Shown piece after piece: positions 25,903-33,174 of a stretch of DNA of 64,000 nucleotides. Position numbers and translations under genes: made by a program. This stretch comes from Dehalococcoidia bacterium (lineage in GTDB: Bacteria; Chloroflexota; Dehalococcoidia; Dehalococcoidales; RBG-16-60-22). Positions within the stretch are counted from its first letter, which is position 1. Each line of letters begins with the position of its first letter. The notes under the pieces were generated by a model. It was not told the origin of the DNA and did not search any database. It worked only from the letters and a program-made list of their open reading frames with translations. The DNA lies in assembly GCA_030615035.1 (NCBI GenBank), contig JAUXAC010000004.1:26685-90684 (forward strand), written 5' to 3'.

Positions 25903-27066
25903 TCATTTACTGCCCTTCAGGTAGTCTATTGCCCACCGGATAGTCTCTTCTCCTCCAAGCTCAAGCTCATAGTCCGGTTCTATTCCTTCACCTTCTATAA
26001 GGCGACCACCGGGAGTGAGCCAGCGAGCTGTGGTGATATATAACGCTGAGCCATCTTTAAGCTGGCGGAGCACATTAACACTGCCTTTGCCAAAGGTTTT
26101 GTTGCCGGCAATGGTAGCGCGACCATAATCTTGCAGAGCCCCAGTCAGCACCTCACCGCCACTGGCAGTAAAACTGTCTACTAAAACAACCATAGGCAGG
26201 TCAGTAGTTACTTCCATACGTTTAACCTCAAGAGCAGTCTGCTCTCCCTGGCTGTCCACCACATTAACAACTACGCCCTCCTTTAAAAAGTGGCTGGCAA
26301 CATCAATCACTATTGGCAATAAGCCGCCCGAGTTATGACGCAGGTCAAGGATGATGCCTCTGGCCTCTTTATCAACTATGCTTTCCAGCACTGGGGATAG
26401 CTCTTCATCAGTACGCTCAGAAAAATAGGCGATACTAATGTAAGCGATGTCTCCCTTCATCTCAAGGTAGATGCTGGGCAGCTCAATTTTAGCCCTCACT
26501 ACTTCAATTTCCTCCATCAGCTCATATTCCTTAACGGTCTGGCCGAGTCCCTTGTAAAGAATAAGGAGCCTGACGGATGTCTCCTCAGGTCCACGGATTT
26601 TAAGCACTGCCTCAGCCAGGCTCATCTCTGCGGTGGACACACCGTCTATTTCCAGAATTACATCACCAGCCCTGATGCCTGCCTTGTCCGCTGGTGAATC
26701 AGCAATGGGAGTAATAATTGTTAGCTGCTCATCTCTAATTGTTACATGGGCGCCGATGCCTTCAAATTCCCCTTCCAAGGTACTCAGTCCTAACTGCTGG
26801 CTTTCAGCATCCAAGTAGGAGGTATAAGGGTCATCCAATGCCTCCAGTATGCCTTCAATAGCGCCTTGTCTCAGCGCGCTAGCATCAAGCTGGTCCTTGT
26901 CCACATATTCGTTGAAGATGATATCCCAGGCTTGCTCCACACTCTCCAGACCTTCCTTTTGGCTTGGGGGAGTTCGGCTACCTAGGCCATAGCCAATACC
27001 AAAAGATAGGACAAGGGCGGCTACCAATAATAGGCTGATTAGCGTAAATTTCATTGTTTTTGACAT
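25903..27066 (-). CDS. ctpA: C-terminal processing peptidase (S41 family)
   Basis: 387 residues. An N-terminal membrane anchor or signal (FTLISLLLVAALVLSFGIGYGLG) puts the protease outside the cytoplasmic membrane. A PDZ domain follows (about 95-180, ADSPADKAGIRAGDVILEIDG), then the S41 catalytic core with the Ser in DSFTASGGEVL and the Lys in NKTFGKGSVN, forming the Ser-Lys dyad. It processes or degrades exported proteins from the C-terminus. Length is normal. A macrodomain gene follows on the same strand. Confidence 0.92.
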   Translation of the reverse strand: MSKTMKFTLISLLLVAALVLSFGIGYGLGSRTPPSQKEGLESVEQAWDIIFNEYVDKDQLDASALRQGAIEGILEALDDPYTSYLDAESQQLGLSTLEGEFEGIGAHVTIRDEQLTIITPIADSPADKAGIRAGDVILEIDGVSTAEMSLAEAVLKIRGPEETSVRLLILYKGLGQTVKEYELMEEIEVVRAKIELPSIYLEMKGDIAYISIAYFSERTDEELSPVLESIVDKEARGIILDLRHNSGGLLPIVIDVASHFLKEGVVVNVVDSQGEQTALEVKRMEVTTDLPMVVLVDSFTASGGEVLTGALQDYGRATIAGNKTFGKGSVNVLRQLKDGSALYITTARWLTPGGRLIEGEGIEPDYELELGGEETIRWAIDYLKGSK

Positions 27067-27136
27067 TGGACTTACTCTCCCTAAAACATTTTGGGTAAAA
27101 GCTATTGGCTAAGGAAAAATTAACAGGACTCTACCC

Positions 27137-27193
27137 TTTCAGAAAATTCACCCCCTAAATTACTAAAGGGAGGGGAATCAGGCATTGAGGTTA
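27137..27193. repeat. Degenerate repeat-family fragment
   Basis: A short degenerate piece with TTCACCCCCTAAATTACTAAAGG and AGGGGAATCAGGCATTGAGGT lies between ctpA and rnpB. It retains termini but no hairpin. Confidence 0.45.
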
Positions 27194-27196
27194 AAG

Positions 27197-27552
27197 AGTC
27201 AAGTAAACCTGTAAGCCGAGTTCTGTACTCCGACTAATCGGAGCAGCGACCATCTGTCTAGCCCTGATGTTGCCATCAGGGTCAAGCGACCAACCCGGGG
27301 AACGGGCCGGGCGTCCCTTTGTCCCTCTATTTGGTCTTGCTCCGGATGGGGTTTACCCAGCCGACTAGTCACCCAGCCGCTGGTGAGCTTTTACCTCACC
27401 ATTTCACCCTTACCCCGCTCAAGCGGGGCGGTATGTTTCTGTGGCACTTTCCGTAGGGTCACCCCTCCTGGGTGTTACCCAGCATCCTGCCCGGGGGAGC
27501 TCGGACTTTCCTCCCTGGTATTCCAGGGCGGCCACCCGGTTTACTTGACCCA
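27197..27552 (-). ncRNA. rnpB: RNase P RNA, class A
   Basis: Catalytic RNA of RNase P (tRNA 5' processing). P1 forms between GGTCAAGTAAACC at the 5' end and GGTTTACTTGACT at the 3' end. The conserved core GAGGAAAGTCCGAGCTC (CR-I), the ACAGAAA motif (CR-II/III) and the 3' CAGAACTCGGCTTACAGG (CR-V) are all present in the expected order. Length about 355 nt fits a bacterial class A RNA. Internal GC-rich hairpins are intact. Boundaries are set by the P1 pairing. Confidence 0.93.
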
Positions 27553-27557
27553 CTTAT

Positions 27558-27586
27558 AGTGTAGTATGCGAAATATTATTAGTCAA
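27558..27586 (-). promoter_or_regulatory. Promoter of rnpB
   Basis: Minus strand: TTGACT, a 17-base spacer and TACACT, with the start expected at about 27551. The -35 overlaps the stop codon of rnhA, so rnpB has its own promoter inside the end of the upstream gene. Confidence 0.7.
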
Positions 27587-27992
27587 TGATTAAGTCCAAG
27601 GCAGCGTTTGTTAGCTTATCAGCCTCAGTGTTTTGCTCCCGTGGGATGTGAATAATAGTGAATCCTCTTAGCAAACCCTGCAGTTGTTTCACCTGCTGAT
27701 GTAAAGGTTTTAGAGCCGCATTCTTTACCCGGTATCTGCCGTTGATTTGCCTCACCACCAGCTCTGAATCCGAATTCATCTCAACCTGATTGAAACCTAA
27801 CCTAATAGCTTTTTCCAAGGCGGTAATGATAGCCCTATATTCTGCCTGATTATTAGTTGCTATGCCAATGTACCGAGAAATGCGATCAATGAGTTTGCCT
27901 TGTTTGTCTTTTATAATAACACCTATAGCCGCTGGGCCAGGGTTAGGTTCAGCAGCACCGTCAGTAAATATTATCGCCTTCTTTGTTTTCAA
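27579..27992 (-). CDS. rnhA: Ribonuclease HI family protein
   Basis: 137 residues; degrades RNA in RNA-DNA hybrids. Metal-binding carboxylates are visible: Asp in FTDGAAEPNPGP, Glu in NNQAEYRAI, Asp in MNSDSELVVRQ, and Asp in EQNTEADKLTN. The pattern resembles the compact archaeal/Gram-positive RNase HI group without the basic protrusion. Start 27992 lies 8 bases after the stop of the C4 zinc-ribbon gene, forming a two-gene operon commonly seen in Chloroflexota and Actinobacteria. Confidence 0.9.
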   Translation of the reverse strand: MKTKKAIIFTDGAAEPNPGPAAIGVIIKDKQGKLIDRISRYIGIATNNQAEYRAIITALEKAIRLGFNQVEMNSDSELVVRQINGRYRVKNAALKPLHQQVKQLQGLLRGFTIIHIPREQNTEADKLTNAALDLIID

Positions 27993-28000
27993 CTTGCTCC

Positions 28001-28696
28001 TCAGGGCAGAAATAAGATACGCCCACAGCTACCACATTGCATCAGGTCACCGCTTCTTGCCTGCTGCAGCCCACTAAAAGGCAGTGATATCCGGCAGCCG
28101 TGACATATCCCTTGCTCTACCTTAGCCACGGCCTGCCCCTTTTGTTTTTTGAGTCTGTCATAAACCTCAATTGCCTGAGGGTCAATTTCAACTGATAATA
28201 GCTGCCGCTTATGCCCAAGAGCGGACAGCTTACTTTTGAGCTTTTCTATGTCAGCAGATAGTTGCTGTTGCTGATCATGCCACTCGGCTTCCAGCTTCTT
28301 AAACTCACCACTTGCGGTAGCGACACTGGCTTCAGTCAGCTCAACTTGATCCATGATTTCCAACACCCTAGTCTCCAGCTGGTCTCGCTTGGCTTTTAGC
28401 ATATTAACCTCATGTTGAAGGCTAGTCAGTTCTTTGGGATTCTTTATCCGACCACTATAAAGTTGCTCCTCTGCAGTGGTGATTTTACCTACAATGTCAT
28501 CAATCTCCCATTCGGTAGAATGTTGCTGATGTCTTAATTCATCCAATCGCTGTTGCCCTGAGGCAACTCTGGTCTGAGCTCTGACTACTGCCTGATTTTC
28601 CCCTAACTGGCTGGTCATTTGCCTCAGTGCCTGCTCACTGGACTCAAGTTCAAGGTCAACCTCTTGTAACTGATAAAGTTGTTTAGCAACACCCAT
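28001..28696 (-). CDS. Coiled-coil protein with C4 zinc ribbon (DUF164 type)
   Basis: 231 residues. Residues 1-170 are a long antiparallel coiled coil (heptads from LYQLQEVDLELESS onward), and the C-terminus holds a zinc ribbon, CHGCRISL with CGSCGRILF. This is the DUF164/C4-type zinc-ribbon family, widespread and often next to RNase H-type genes. Homologues have been linked to nucleic-acid or ribosome binding; the exact role is unclear. It is transcribed from a promoter that overlaps the divergent phage promoter at 28729. Confidence 0.85.
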   Translation of the reverse strand: MGVAKQLYQLQEVDLELESSEQALRQMTSQLGENQAVVRAQTRVASGQQRLDELRHQQHSTEWEIDDIVGKITTAEEQLYSGRIKNPKELTSLQHEVNMLKAKRDQLETRVLEIMDQVELTEASVATASGEFKKLEAEWHDQQQQLSADIEKLKSKLSALGHKRQLLSVEIDPQAIEVYDRLKKQKGQAVAKVEQGICHGCRISLPFSGLQQARSGDLMQCGSCGRILFLP

Positions 28697-28705
28697 TTCT
28701 AGCCT

Positions 28706-28734
28706 ATTCTACAATAGTAACAAAAGCATGACAA
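28706..28734 (-). promoter_or_regulatory. Promoter of the zinc-ribbon/rnhA operon
   Basis: Minus strand: TTGTCA (28729-28734), a 17-base spacer and TAGAAT (28706-28711). The -35 shares its bases with the first block of the divergent SOS-like phage promoter. Confidence 0.6.
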
Positions 28735-28772
28735 AATCTTGTAGCTAGTGTAGAACATATGTGCTATGATTT
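28729..28772 (+). promoter_or_regulatory. SOS-box-like promoter of the terminase operon
   Basis: TGACAAAAT, then TAGCTAGTG and TAGAACATATGTGCTA, with a -10 TATGAT directly after the dyad (28764-28769). It matches the virion-operon promoter at 8641-8679 almost base for base; GAACATATGTGC is one base off the Gram-positive LexA box. A repressor bound here would cover the core promoter. Confidence 0.65.
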
Positions 28773-28802
28773 GTTAGGCATATCTTGAAAATGGGGGACA
28801 AT

Positions 28803-28961
28803 ATGAGGCTACTGAGGTTAGCCGTAGAAAAACAGAGGTGGGACCTGGCCGCCCACACTATTGTTCTGGCCACTGCCAGGACTCTGAATAATGGAGAAAA
28901 AGCACATGCCAACAAAAGCAAGGAGAAAAAGAGGCGCCCCAAAGGGCAATCAGAACGCTAG
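28803..28961 (+). CDS. Small basic protein ahead of terminase genes (52 aa)
   Basis: 52 residues from ATG 28803 with GGGGGA five bases upstream, ending TAG 28959-28961. The N-terminus (MRLLRLAVEKQRWDLAAHTIVLA) looks helical, and the C-terminus is strongly basic (KSKEKKRRPKGQ). It overlaps the next gene by 56 bases in another frame, as compact phage genes do. It is the first gene after the SOS-like promoter. No family recognised; it could be a small regulator or a translated leader. Confidence 0.5.
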   Translation: MRLLRLAVEKQRWDLAAHTIVLATARTLNNGEKAHANKSKEKKRRPKGQSER

Positions 28962-29268
28962 GAAGCACGGCTTCTACTCCAAGGTTCTTGATGAGGCAGA
29001 CCAGCTTGATTTTGAGCTGGCTTCCGGCGTTAACGGCATTGATGATGAGATTGCTTTATTGAGGGTTAAGATTAAGTCTATTCTGGAAAAAGACCCGGAG
29101 AATATAAAACTCATTATGCAGGCGACCAATACTCTGGCGAGGCTGGTTAAGATTAGCTATAAAATGACCAAAGAGCAGAGGAAGGGACTGAAGGAGGCAA
29201 TAGGCAATGTGCTTAGAGATGTCGCCCTGCCGCTGGGGATTGGCATCGGGGCGAGTATTAATAAATAG
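28906..29268 (+). CDS. Terminase small-subunit-like protein
   Basis: 120 residues from ATG 28906, chosen because GGAG lies nine bases upstream; an in-frame ATG at 28891 has no such site. The N-terminus carries RGAPKGNQNARKHGFYSK, a motif recurrent in small proteins directly upstream of phage large terminases. The rest is helical (residues 35-110). In a packaging motor it would recognise phage DNA. It lies 325 bases before the terminase large gene, with a repeat inserted between. Assignment rests mostly on motif and position. Confidence 0.6.
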   Translation: MPTKARRKRGAPKGNQNARKHGFYSKVLDEADQLDFELASGVNGIDDEIALLRVKIKSILEKDPENIKLIMQATNTLARLVKISYKMTKEQRKGLKEAIGNVLRDVALPLGIGIGASINK

Positions 29269-29592
29269 GGAATTTAGGGAACCCTATCCCCCTTTATCCC
29301 CCTTCCCCTTAGCAAGGGGAAGGGGGAATGGGTAGGAAGAGGGGCTACGCCCCTCTTAAACATCCCCAATTGGAAGGACGGGCTGACGCCCCTCTTAGAC
29401 ACCCCGAAAGGGGAAGGGATATAAAATAGGGGCTTCGCCCCTCTTAAACACCCCTAAATTATCGAACAAGATAGCAACAAGGGGAAGCCCGAAGGGGCTA
29501 ACGCCCCTTCGGAAACTATAATTCCCCCTTCCCTTAACCAATAACAAGGGAAGGGGGTCAGGGGGTTAGGTCACCTAATTAAAAACAAGGGG
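29269..29592. repeat. Interspersed palindromic repeat inside the terminase operon
   Basis: Contains CCCCTTAGCAAGGGGAAGGGGG, GAGGGGCTACGCCCCTC, AGGGGCTTCGCCCCT, GGGGCTAACGCCCCTT and CCCTTCCCTTAACCAATAACAAGGGAAGGG. The right end (AAGGGGGTGAAGTTAATAG) runs into the 5' end of the terminase gene. It splits the small and large terminase genes. Confidence 0.85.
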
Positions 29593-29593
29593 G

Positions 29594-31012
29594 TTGCCAA
29601 ATATTAAGGGGGTGAAGTTAATAGGCAATTGCGGTATAAACAGGCTGCGTACCTACCAGCGGGAAGTGGCGCTGGCGATACTTGACAGCGTCTTCGGCAG
29701 AAAGGGGCTTACCTTCTCTGTGGAAATGGCCCGGCAGGGAGGTAAAAATGAGCTGTCCGCCCAGCTCGAGCTTCTCCTGTTAACCCTATATATGGCTGAG
29801 TCGCAGAACCTGGTGAAGTGCTCCCCTACCTTCAAGCCGCAGACAGTCATCTCAATGACACGGTTAAAGGACAGACTAAACGATGCCGGCTTCAACGGCA
29901 TCTGGGGCTCCGAGCTCGGCTACGTCATCAGGCTGGGCAATGCCCGGGCTATATTCCTGTCGGCTGATGAATCAGCCAACGTGGTGGGCAACACCGCCCA
30001 TATACTCCTGGAAGTAGACGAATCGCAGGATGTCAGCAAAGAGAAATACTCCAAGGAGTTCAAACCCATGGGCGCCACCACCAACGTCACCACCGTCCAC
30101 TACGGCACTACCTGGGACGATTCCACATTGCTGGAAGAGGTGAAGCAGACAAACCTGGAGATGGAGAGAAAGGACGGCGTCAAACGCCACTTCCGATATG
30201 ACTGGGAGGAAATTGCCAGGTATAATCCCGATTATCTGGCTTACGTTGAGGCGGAGAGGGAGCGCCTGGGAGAAAATCACCCGCTTTTCCTGACCCAGTA
30301 CCGGCTCCTGCCCATCCACGGTGGCGGCGGCTATCTAAGTCCCCAGCAAAGGGCACAGCTAAGCGGAGAGCACAGCAGAAAGCACCAGCCCGACCGCAAC
30401 CAGTTTTATATTGCCGGCATTGACCTTGCCGGTGAGGCAGAAGATGCCGAGGACGCCTACTTGAGAGCCCTCAAGCCGCGCCAGGATTCCACGGTGGTCA
30501 GCATCGGTGAGCTGGACTTCTCTGCCTGCGGCGGGGTCATCAAGCAACCAGGCATCAACGTGGTGGAACACTACCGGTGGACAGGCAGAAAACACACCGA
30601 GCTATATCCCCAGCTGGTTGACCTCCTCAAAAATGTTTGGCACTGCCGGAAGATAGTGGTTGATGCCACCGGGGTCGGTGAGCCGGTAAGCTCGTTTCTC
30701 AGGCAAGCACTGGGCGGCAGGGTCTCTCCGTTCACCTTCACCCAGCGGTCGAAGTCGGAGCTGGGCTTCAACCTGCTAGCCGCCATCAACTCAGGCAGAC
30801 TAAAGGTCTATACCGGTGATGGCTCAGCGGAGTACCGGGAGTTCTGGTTTGAGATGGAAAAAGCGAAGAGCCAGTACCGGCCCAACCAGACGATGAACTT
30901 CTATGTTGACCCGGCGCAGGGGCACGACGACTTCCTGATGAGCCTGGCACTGCTGGTGGAAGCGGGCAACCAATACGTGCCGAGGGGGGCGAGGGGGAGT
31001 GGGGGTGAGTAA
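29594..31012 (+). CDS. Phage terminase large subunit (likely 5'-truncated)
   Basis: About 472 residues from a TTG inside the repeat end; a GTG at 29609 or ATA at 29621 are alternatives, and none has a clear ribosome site. ATPase domain: LRTYQREVALAILDS (adenine region), Walker A-like MARQGGKNELSA, Walker B HILLEVDESQD. Nuclease domain: AGIDLAGEAEDAED, KIVVDATGVGEP and GHDDFLMSLALL supply the metal-binding acidic residues. Homologues usually have 20-50 more N-terminal residues, so the repeat has probably replaced the true start. With no portal or capsid genes beside it, it would serve particles encoded elsewhere, such as the 1-8.6 kb operon. Confidence 0.8.
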   Translation: MPNIKGVKLIGNCGINRLRTYQREVALAILDSVFGRKGLTFSVEMARQGGKNELSAQLELLLLTLYMAESQNLVKCSPTFKPQTVISMTRLKDRLNDAGFNGIWGSELGYVIRLGNARAIFLSADESANVVGNTAHILLEVDESQDVSKEKYSKEFKPMGATTNVTTVHYGTTWDDSTLLEEVKQTNLEMERKDGVKRHFRYDWEEIARYNPDYLAYVEAERERLGENHPLFLTQYRLLPIHGGGGYLSPQQRAQLSGEHSRKHQPDRNQFYIAGIDLAGEAEDAEDAYLRALKPRQDSTVVSIGELDFSACGGVIKQPGINVVEHYRWTGRKHTELYPQLVDLLKNVWHCRKIVVDATGVGEPVSSFLRQALGGRVSPFTFTQRSKSELGFNLLAAINSGRLKVYTGDGSAEYREFWFEMEKAKSQYRPNQTMNFYVDPAQGHDDFLMSLALLVEAGNQYVPRGARGSGGE

Positions 31013-31031
31013 GATTTGCAAAGATGCTCAC

Positions 31032-31304
31032 TTACCCATAGTCTATTACCAGTTTTGACCCGTTACCACTATCTTCAACATCCAGGGTTACGCCCTTAAG
31101 ATTTGCGGCAAGGCCTTGTTCAACGACTAAAACTGTTGAACCATCATGTTTCACCAGTTCATCACCTGGCATCTCTATGTCTACGCCTAAGCCCAGCTTT
31201 CCTTGACCCCTATCCATCAGCCGGAGACGCCCCTGAGATAAATCTATGTTTGCAACAAGTATTCTTTTCAAGGCCTGTTTAGCCCGCTCGGTGATATTTA
31301 TCAT
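31032..31304 (-). CDS. HesB/IscA-fold-like protein lacking the cysteines
   Basis: 90 residues. The N-terminus (INITERAKQALKRIL) and C-terminal pattern (GLAANLKGVTLDVEDSGNGSKLVIDY) resemble the A-type Fe-S carrier fold (HesB/IscA), but none of the three conserved Cys is present, so iron-sulfur transfer is not expected. It may keep the fold for another role. It starts next to the truncated phage block (20 bases past the terminase stop), oriented toward it, and marks the return to chromosomal genes. Confidence 0.6.
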   Translation of the reverse strand: MINITERAKQALKRILVANIDLSQGRLRLMDRGQGKLGLGVDIEMPGDELVKHDGSTVLVVEQGLAANLKGVTLDVEDSGNGSKLVIDYG

Positions 31305-31404
31305 TTATCATTCCCTCTATTTTATATAACGGCGAAATCAGGTTTTGGTTAGTTTTGCAAACCCATAGCTTCACGGCATAATAGAAGCCAATAAATATCT
31401 ATAT

Positions 31405-31465
31405 TCTTGCCCTAAATAAAATCCCCCTCTCCTTGATGGGGAGAGGGGGAGGGGGAGGTAAGTAA
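31405..31465. repeat. Repeat-family fragment
   Basis: Contains CTAAATAAAATCCCCCTCTCC with TTGATGGGGAGAGGGGGAGGGGGAGG directly after the 618-residue gene's stop region; only the C/T-rich palindrome is left. Confidence 0.7.
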
Positions 31466-31468
31466 TTA

Positions 31469-33142
31469 TTAATAATAGGCAGTTCTTCTGCCCAGCAAGT
31501 AGCCAACGATAAAGAGCAACAGTCCACCGAGCCCCGCCAGGGCATACATAAGCCAGTCGGGCAGAGCAAGGGCTTCAGCAACATAGAATGTTCCAGGACC
31601 CGTCCATTTCCCTTCATTGGAGGCACCGTCTATAGCTCTTATCCTCCAGAAGTAAGGAACTTCCTGCCCAGCCAACTTTGACTCTTCCCCTTCAGTGAGG
31701 GCGTATTCTGATTCAGTAAGCCCTTCCTTCTCCAGCACGATAGAAGCCACCGAGAAATCACTGCTGGTAGCAACCTGGAGGGTATAAGTTACCGGGGGAC
31801 TTTCATCATCAACATCCTTCCAGTCAAAGGATATCGGTGGTTTTACCTCAACCCCCAGTTCTGGCAACAGTGGCGCCGGCACTTCTGGCGGCGTTGACTC
31901 CACGGTAAAGGTAAGCTCGTGGGTATTGGTGCCATCACTGAGGGTTATGGTGTGGTCTCCATACTTACTGGGCGGGACTTCAAAGGCAACGACGAACATT
32001 CCGTTACTAGCGACGGTAATTGTAGCCAATTCCTCATCATCATACTTGATGGTTACTGTACCGTCAGCTTCAAACCCGGTACCGACGGCGCTAATATAAG
32101 CGCCGATGGGGCCAGCGGACATGCTGATGCTGGCAGTGGTGGCTGATACGGGAGGTGATGGGGTTGGAGAGGGGGTTGGTGCGGGGGAGGGTGGGGCTGC
32201 AGAAGTTACGGTGAACTTTGCTGAGTCCGTATTCTCGTCTTCATCCTCAGCTTCCACATCGTAGATATCGGTCCCCAATTCAGGCACGGTGAAGGTAGTA
32301 TCAAAGCTGCCTAGCGTACTCGTCGTTTCCGTCGCTAGTCCAGCATTATCAAAATAAATGACAACTTCCTGCCTTCTGCCGAAACCGGTGCCGCTAACGC
32401 TTACCGTAGTGTTGGCTGACCCTGATAGCGGGTCAAGGAATATCTCTGGCTCTACGGTAAACTCAGCCTCAGCCTCATTGCCGGATACGGTAACGGTGAT
32501 AGTATGGTCACCAGCAGTACTTTCTGGAATGAAGATAATAGAGAAGAATTCACCGTCATTGTCAGTTTCATCATCGCCGTCTTCTATGTCAATATCATCA
32601 CCGTCATATTCAATGGAAATGTCGTCTTCGGCGCTAAAGTCAGTGCCGGCAACCTCCACCTCAGTGCCTGCCGGACCGTTATCGGGGTCAATTGCAATCT
32701 CGCCACCGATTACAGTAAATTCGGCATATGCCCTTATGTCGTCGTAGGGGTAATGAGTAACATAGACATAGTAGGTGCCAACTTCCACATCTACTTCATC
32801 ATCGCCATCATCGAGTTCAACAGGCACGTCGAAGGTAGTCTCAAATGCCCCGTCTTCATCAAGCCACACGCCTTCCCTAAGCAAATTGTAACGAGTGACG
32901 TCATCATCAATGTCGTGCACCGTGCTGGCTTCTTGACTGGAGAAGTAGACATTAGCGAATTTATCGCTCGTGTCAGTGCTTTTGTTGAAACCCTCGCCAA
33001 CAATAGTAATCTCGTCACCGATTTTACCTTCTTCCGGGTCGATATCGATGAACCTAGTCTGGGCAGTCGCCGGTACGGCTACCACCAGCAAGAACAGGAT
33101 AATGGCTATACTAAATATCTGCAGAATTTTTGTGTATTTCAT
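31469..33142 (-). CDS. Secreted IPT/TIG repeat surface protein (557 aa)
   Basis: From ATG 33142 (GGGGGAGGAACAAA upstream); the frame extends 61 codons upstream without signal features and is trimmed. A signal peptide (ILQIFSIAIILFLLVVAVPATAQ) leads into at least four IPT/TIG-type beta-sandwich domains with the DPxxGxxGxxxxxxGxGF signature (residues about 25-350). A Pro/Ser linker (SPAPTPSPTPSPP), one fibronectin-III-like domain (WRIRAIDGASNEGKW) and a C-terminal membrane segment ending GRRTAYY follow. Many D/E residues suggest Ca2+ or cell-envelope interaction. It is a tandem paralogue of the next gene; its function is likely adhesion or envelope structure. Confidence 0.8.
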   Translation of the reverse strand: MKYTKILQIFSIAIILFLLVVAVPATAQTRFIDIDPEEGKIGDEITIVGEGFNKSTDTSDKFANVYFSSQEASTVHDIDDDVTRYNLLREGVWLDEDGAFETTFDVPVELDDGDDEVDVEVGTYYVYVTHYPYDDIRAYAEFTVIGGEIAIDPDNGPAGTEVEVAGTDFSAEDDISIEYDGDDIDIEDGDDETDNDGEFFSIIFIPESTAGDHTITVTVSGNEAEAEFTVEPEIFLDPLSGSANTTVSVSGTGFGRRQEVVIYFDNAGLATETTSTLGSFDTTFTVPELGTDIYDVEAEDEDENTDSAKFTVTSAAPPSPAPTPSPTPSPPVSATTASISMSAGPIGAYISAVGTGFEADGTVTIKYDDEELATITVASNGMFVVAFEVPPSKYGDHTITLSDGTNTHELTFTVESTPPEVPAPLLPELGVEVKPPISFDWKDVDDESPPVTYTLQVATSSDFSVASIVLEKEGLTESEYALTEGEESKLAGQEVPYFWRIRAIDGASNEGKWTGPGTFYVAEALALPDWLMYALAGLGGLLLFIVGYLLGRRTAYY

Positions 33143-33174
33143 TTTGTTCCTCCCCCTAATAAGGTATGATTGAA

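Noticed and set aside
27195..27555. Possible small coding frames across the rnpB region
   Set aside because: The region is explained fully by the RNase P RNA, with P1 pairing and conserved core.
32504..33169. Plus-strand frame of 221 codons opposite the surface protein
   Set aside because: Antisense shadow of a real gene with strong signal peptide and domain pattern; no ribosome site.
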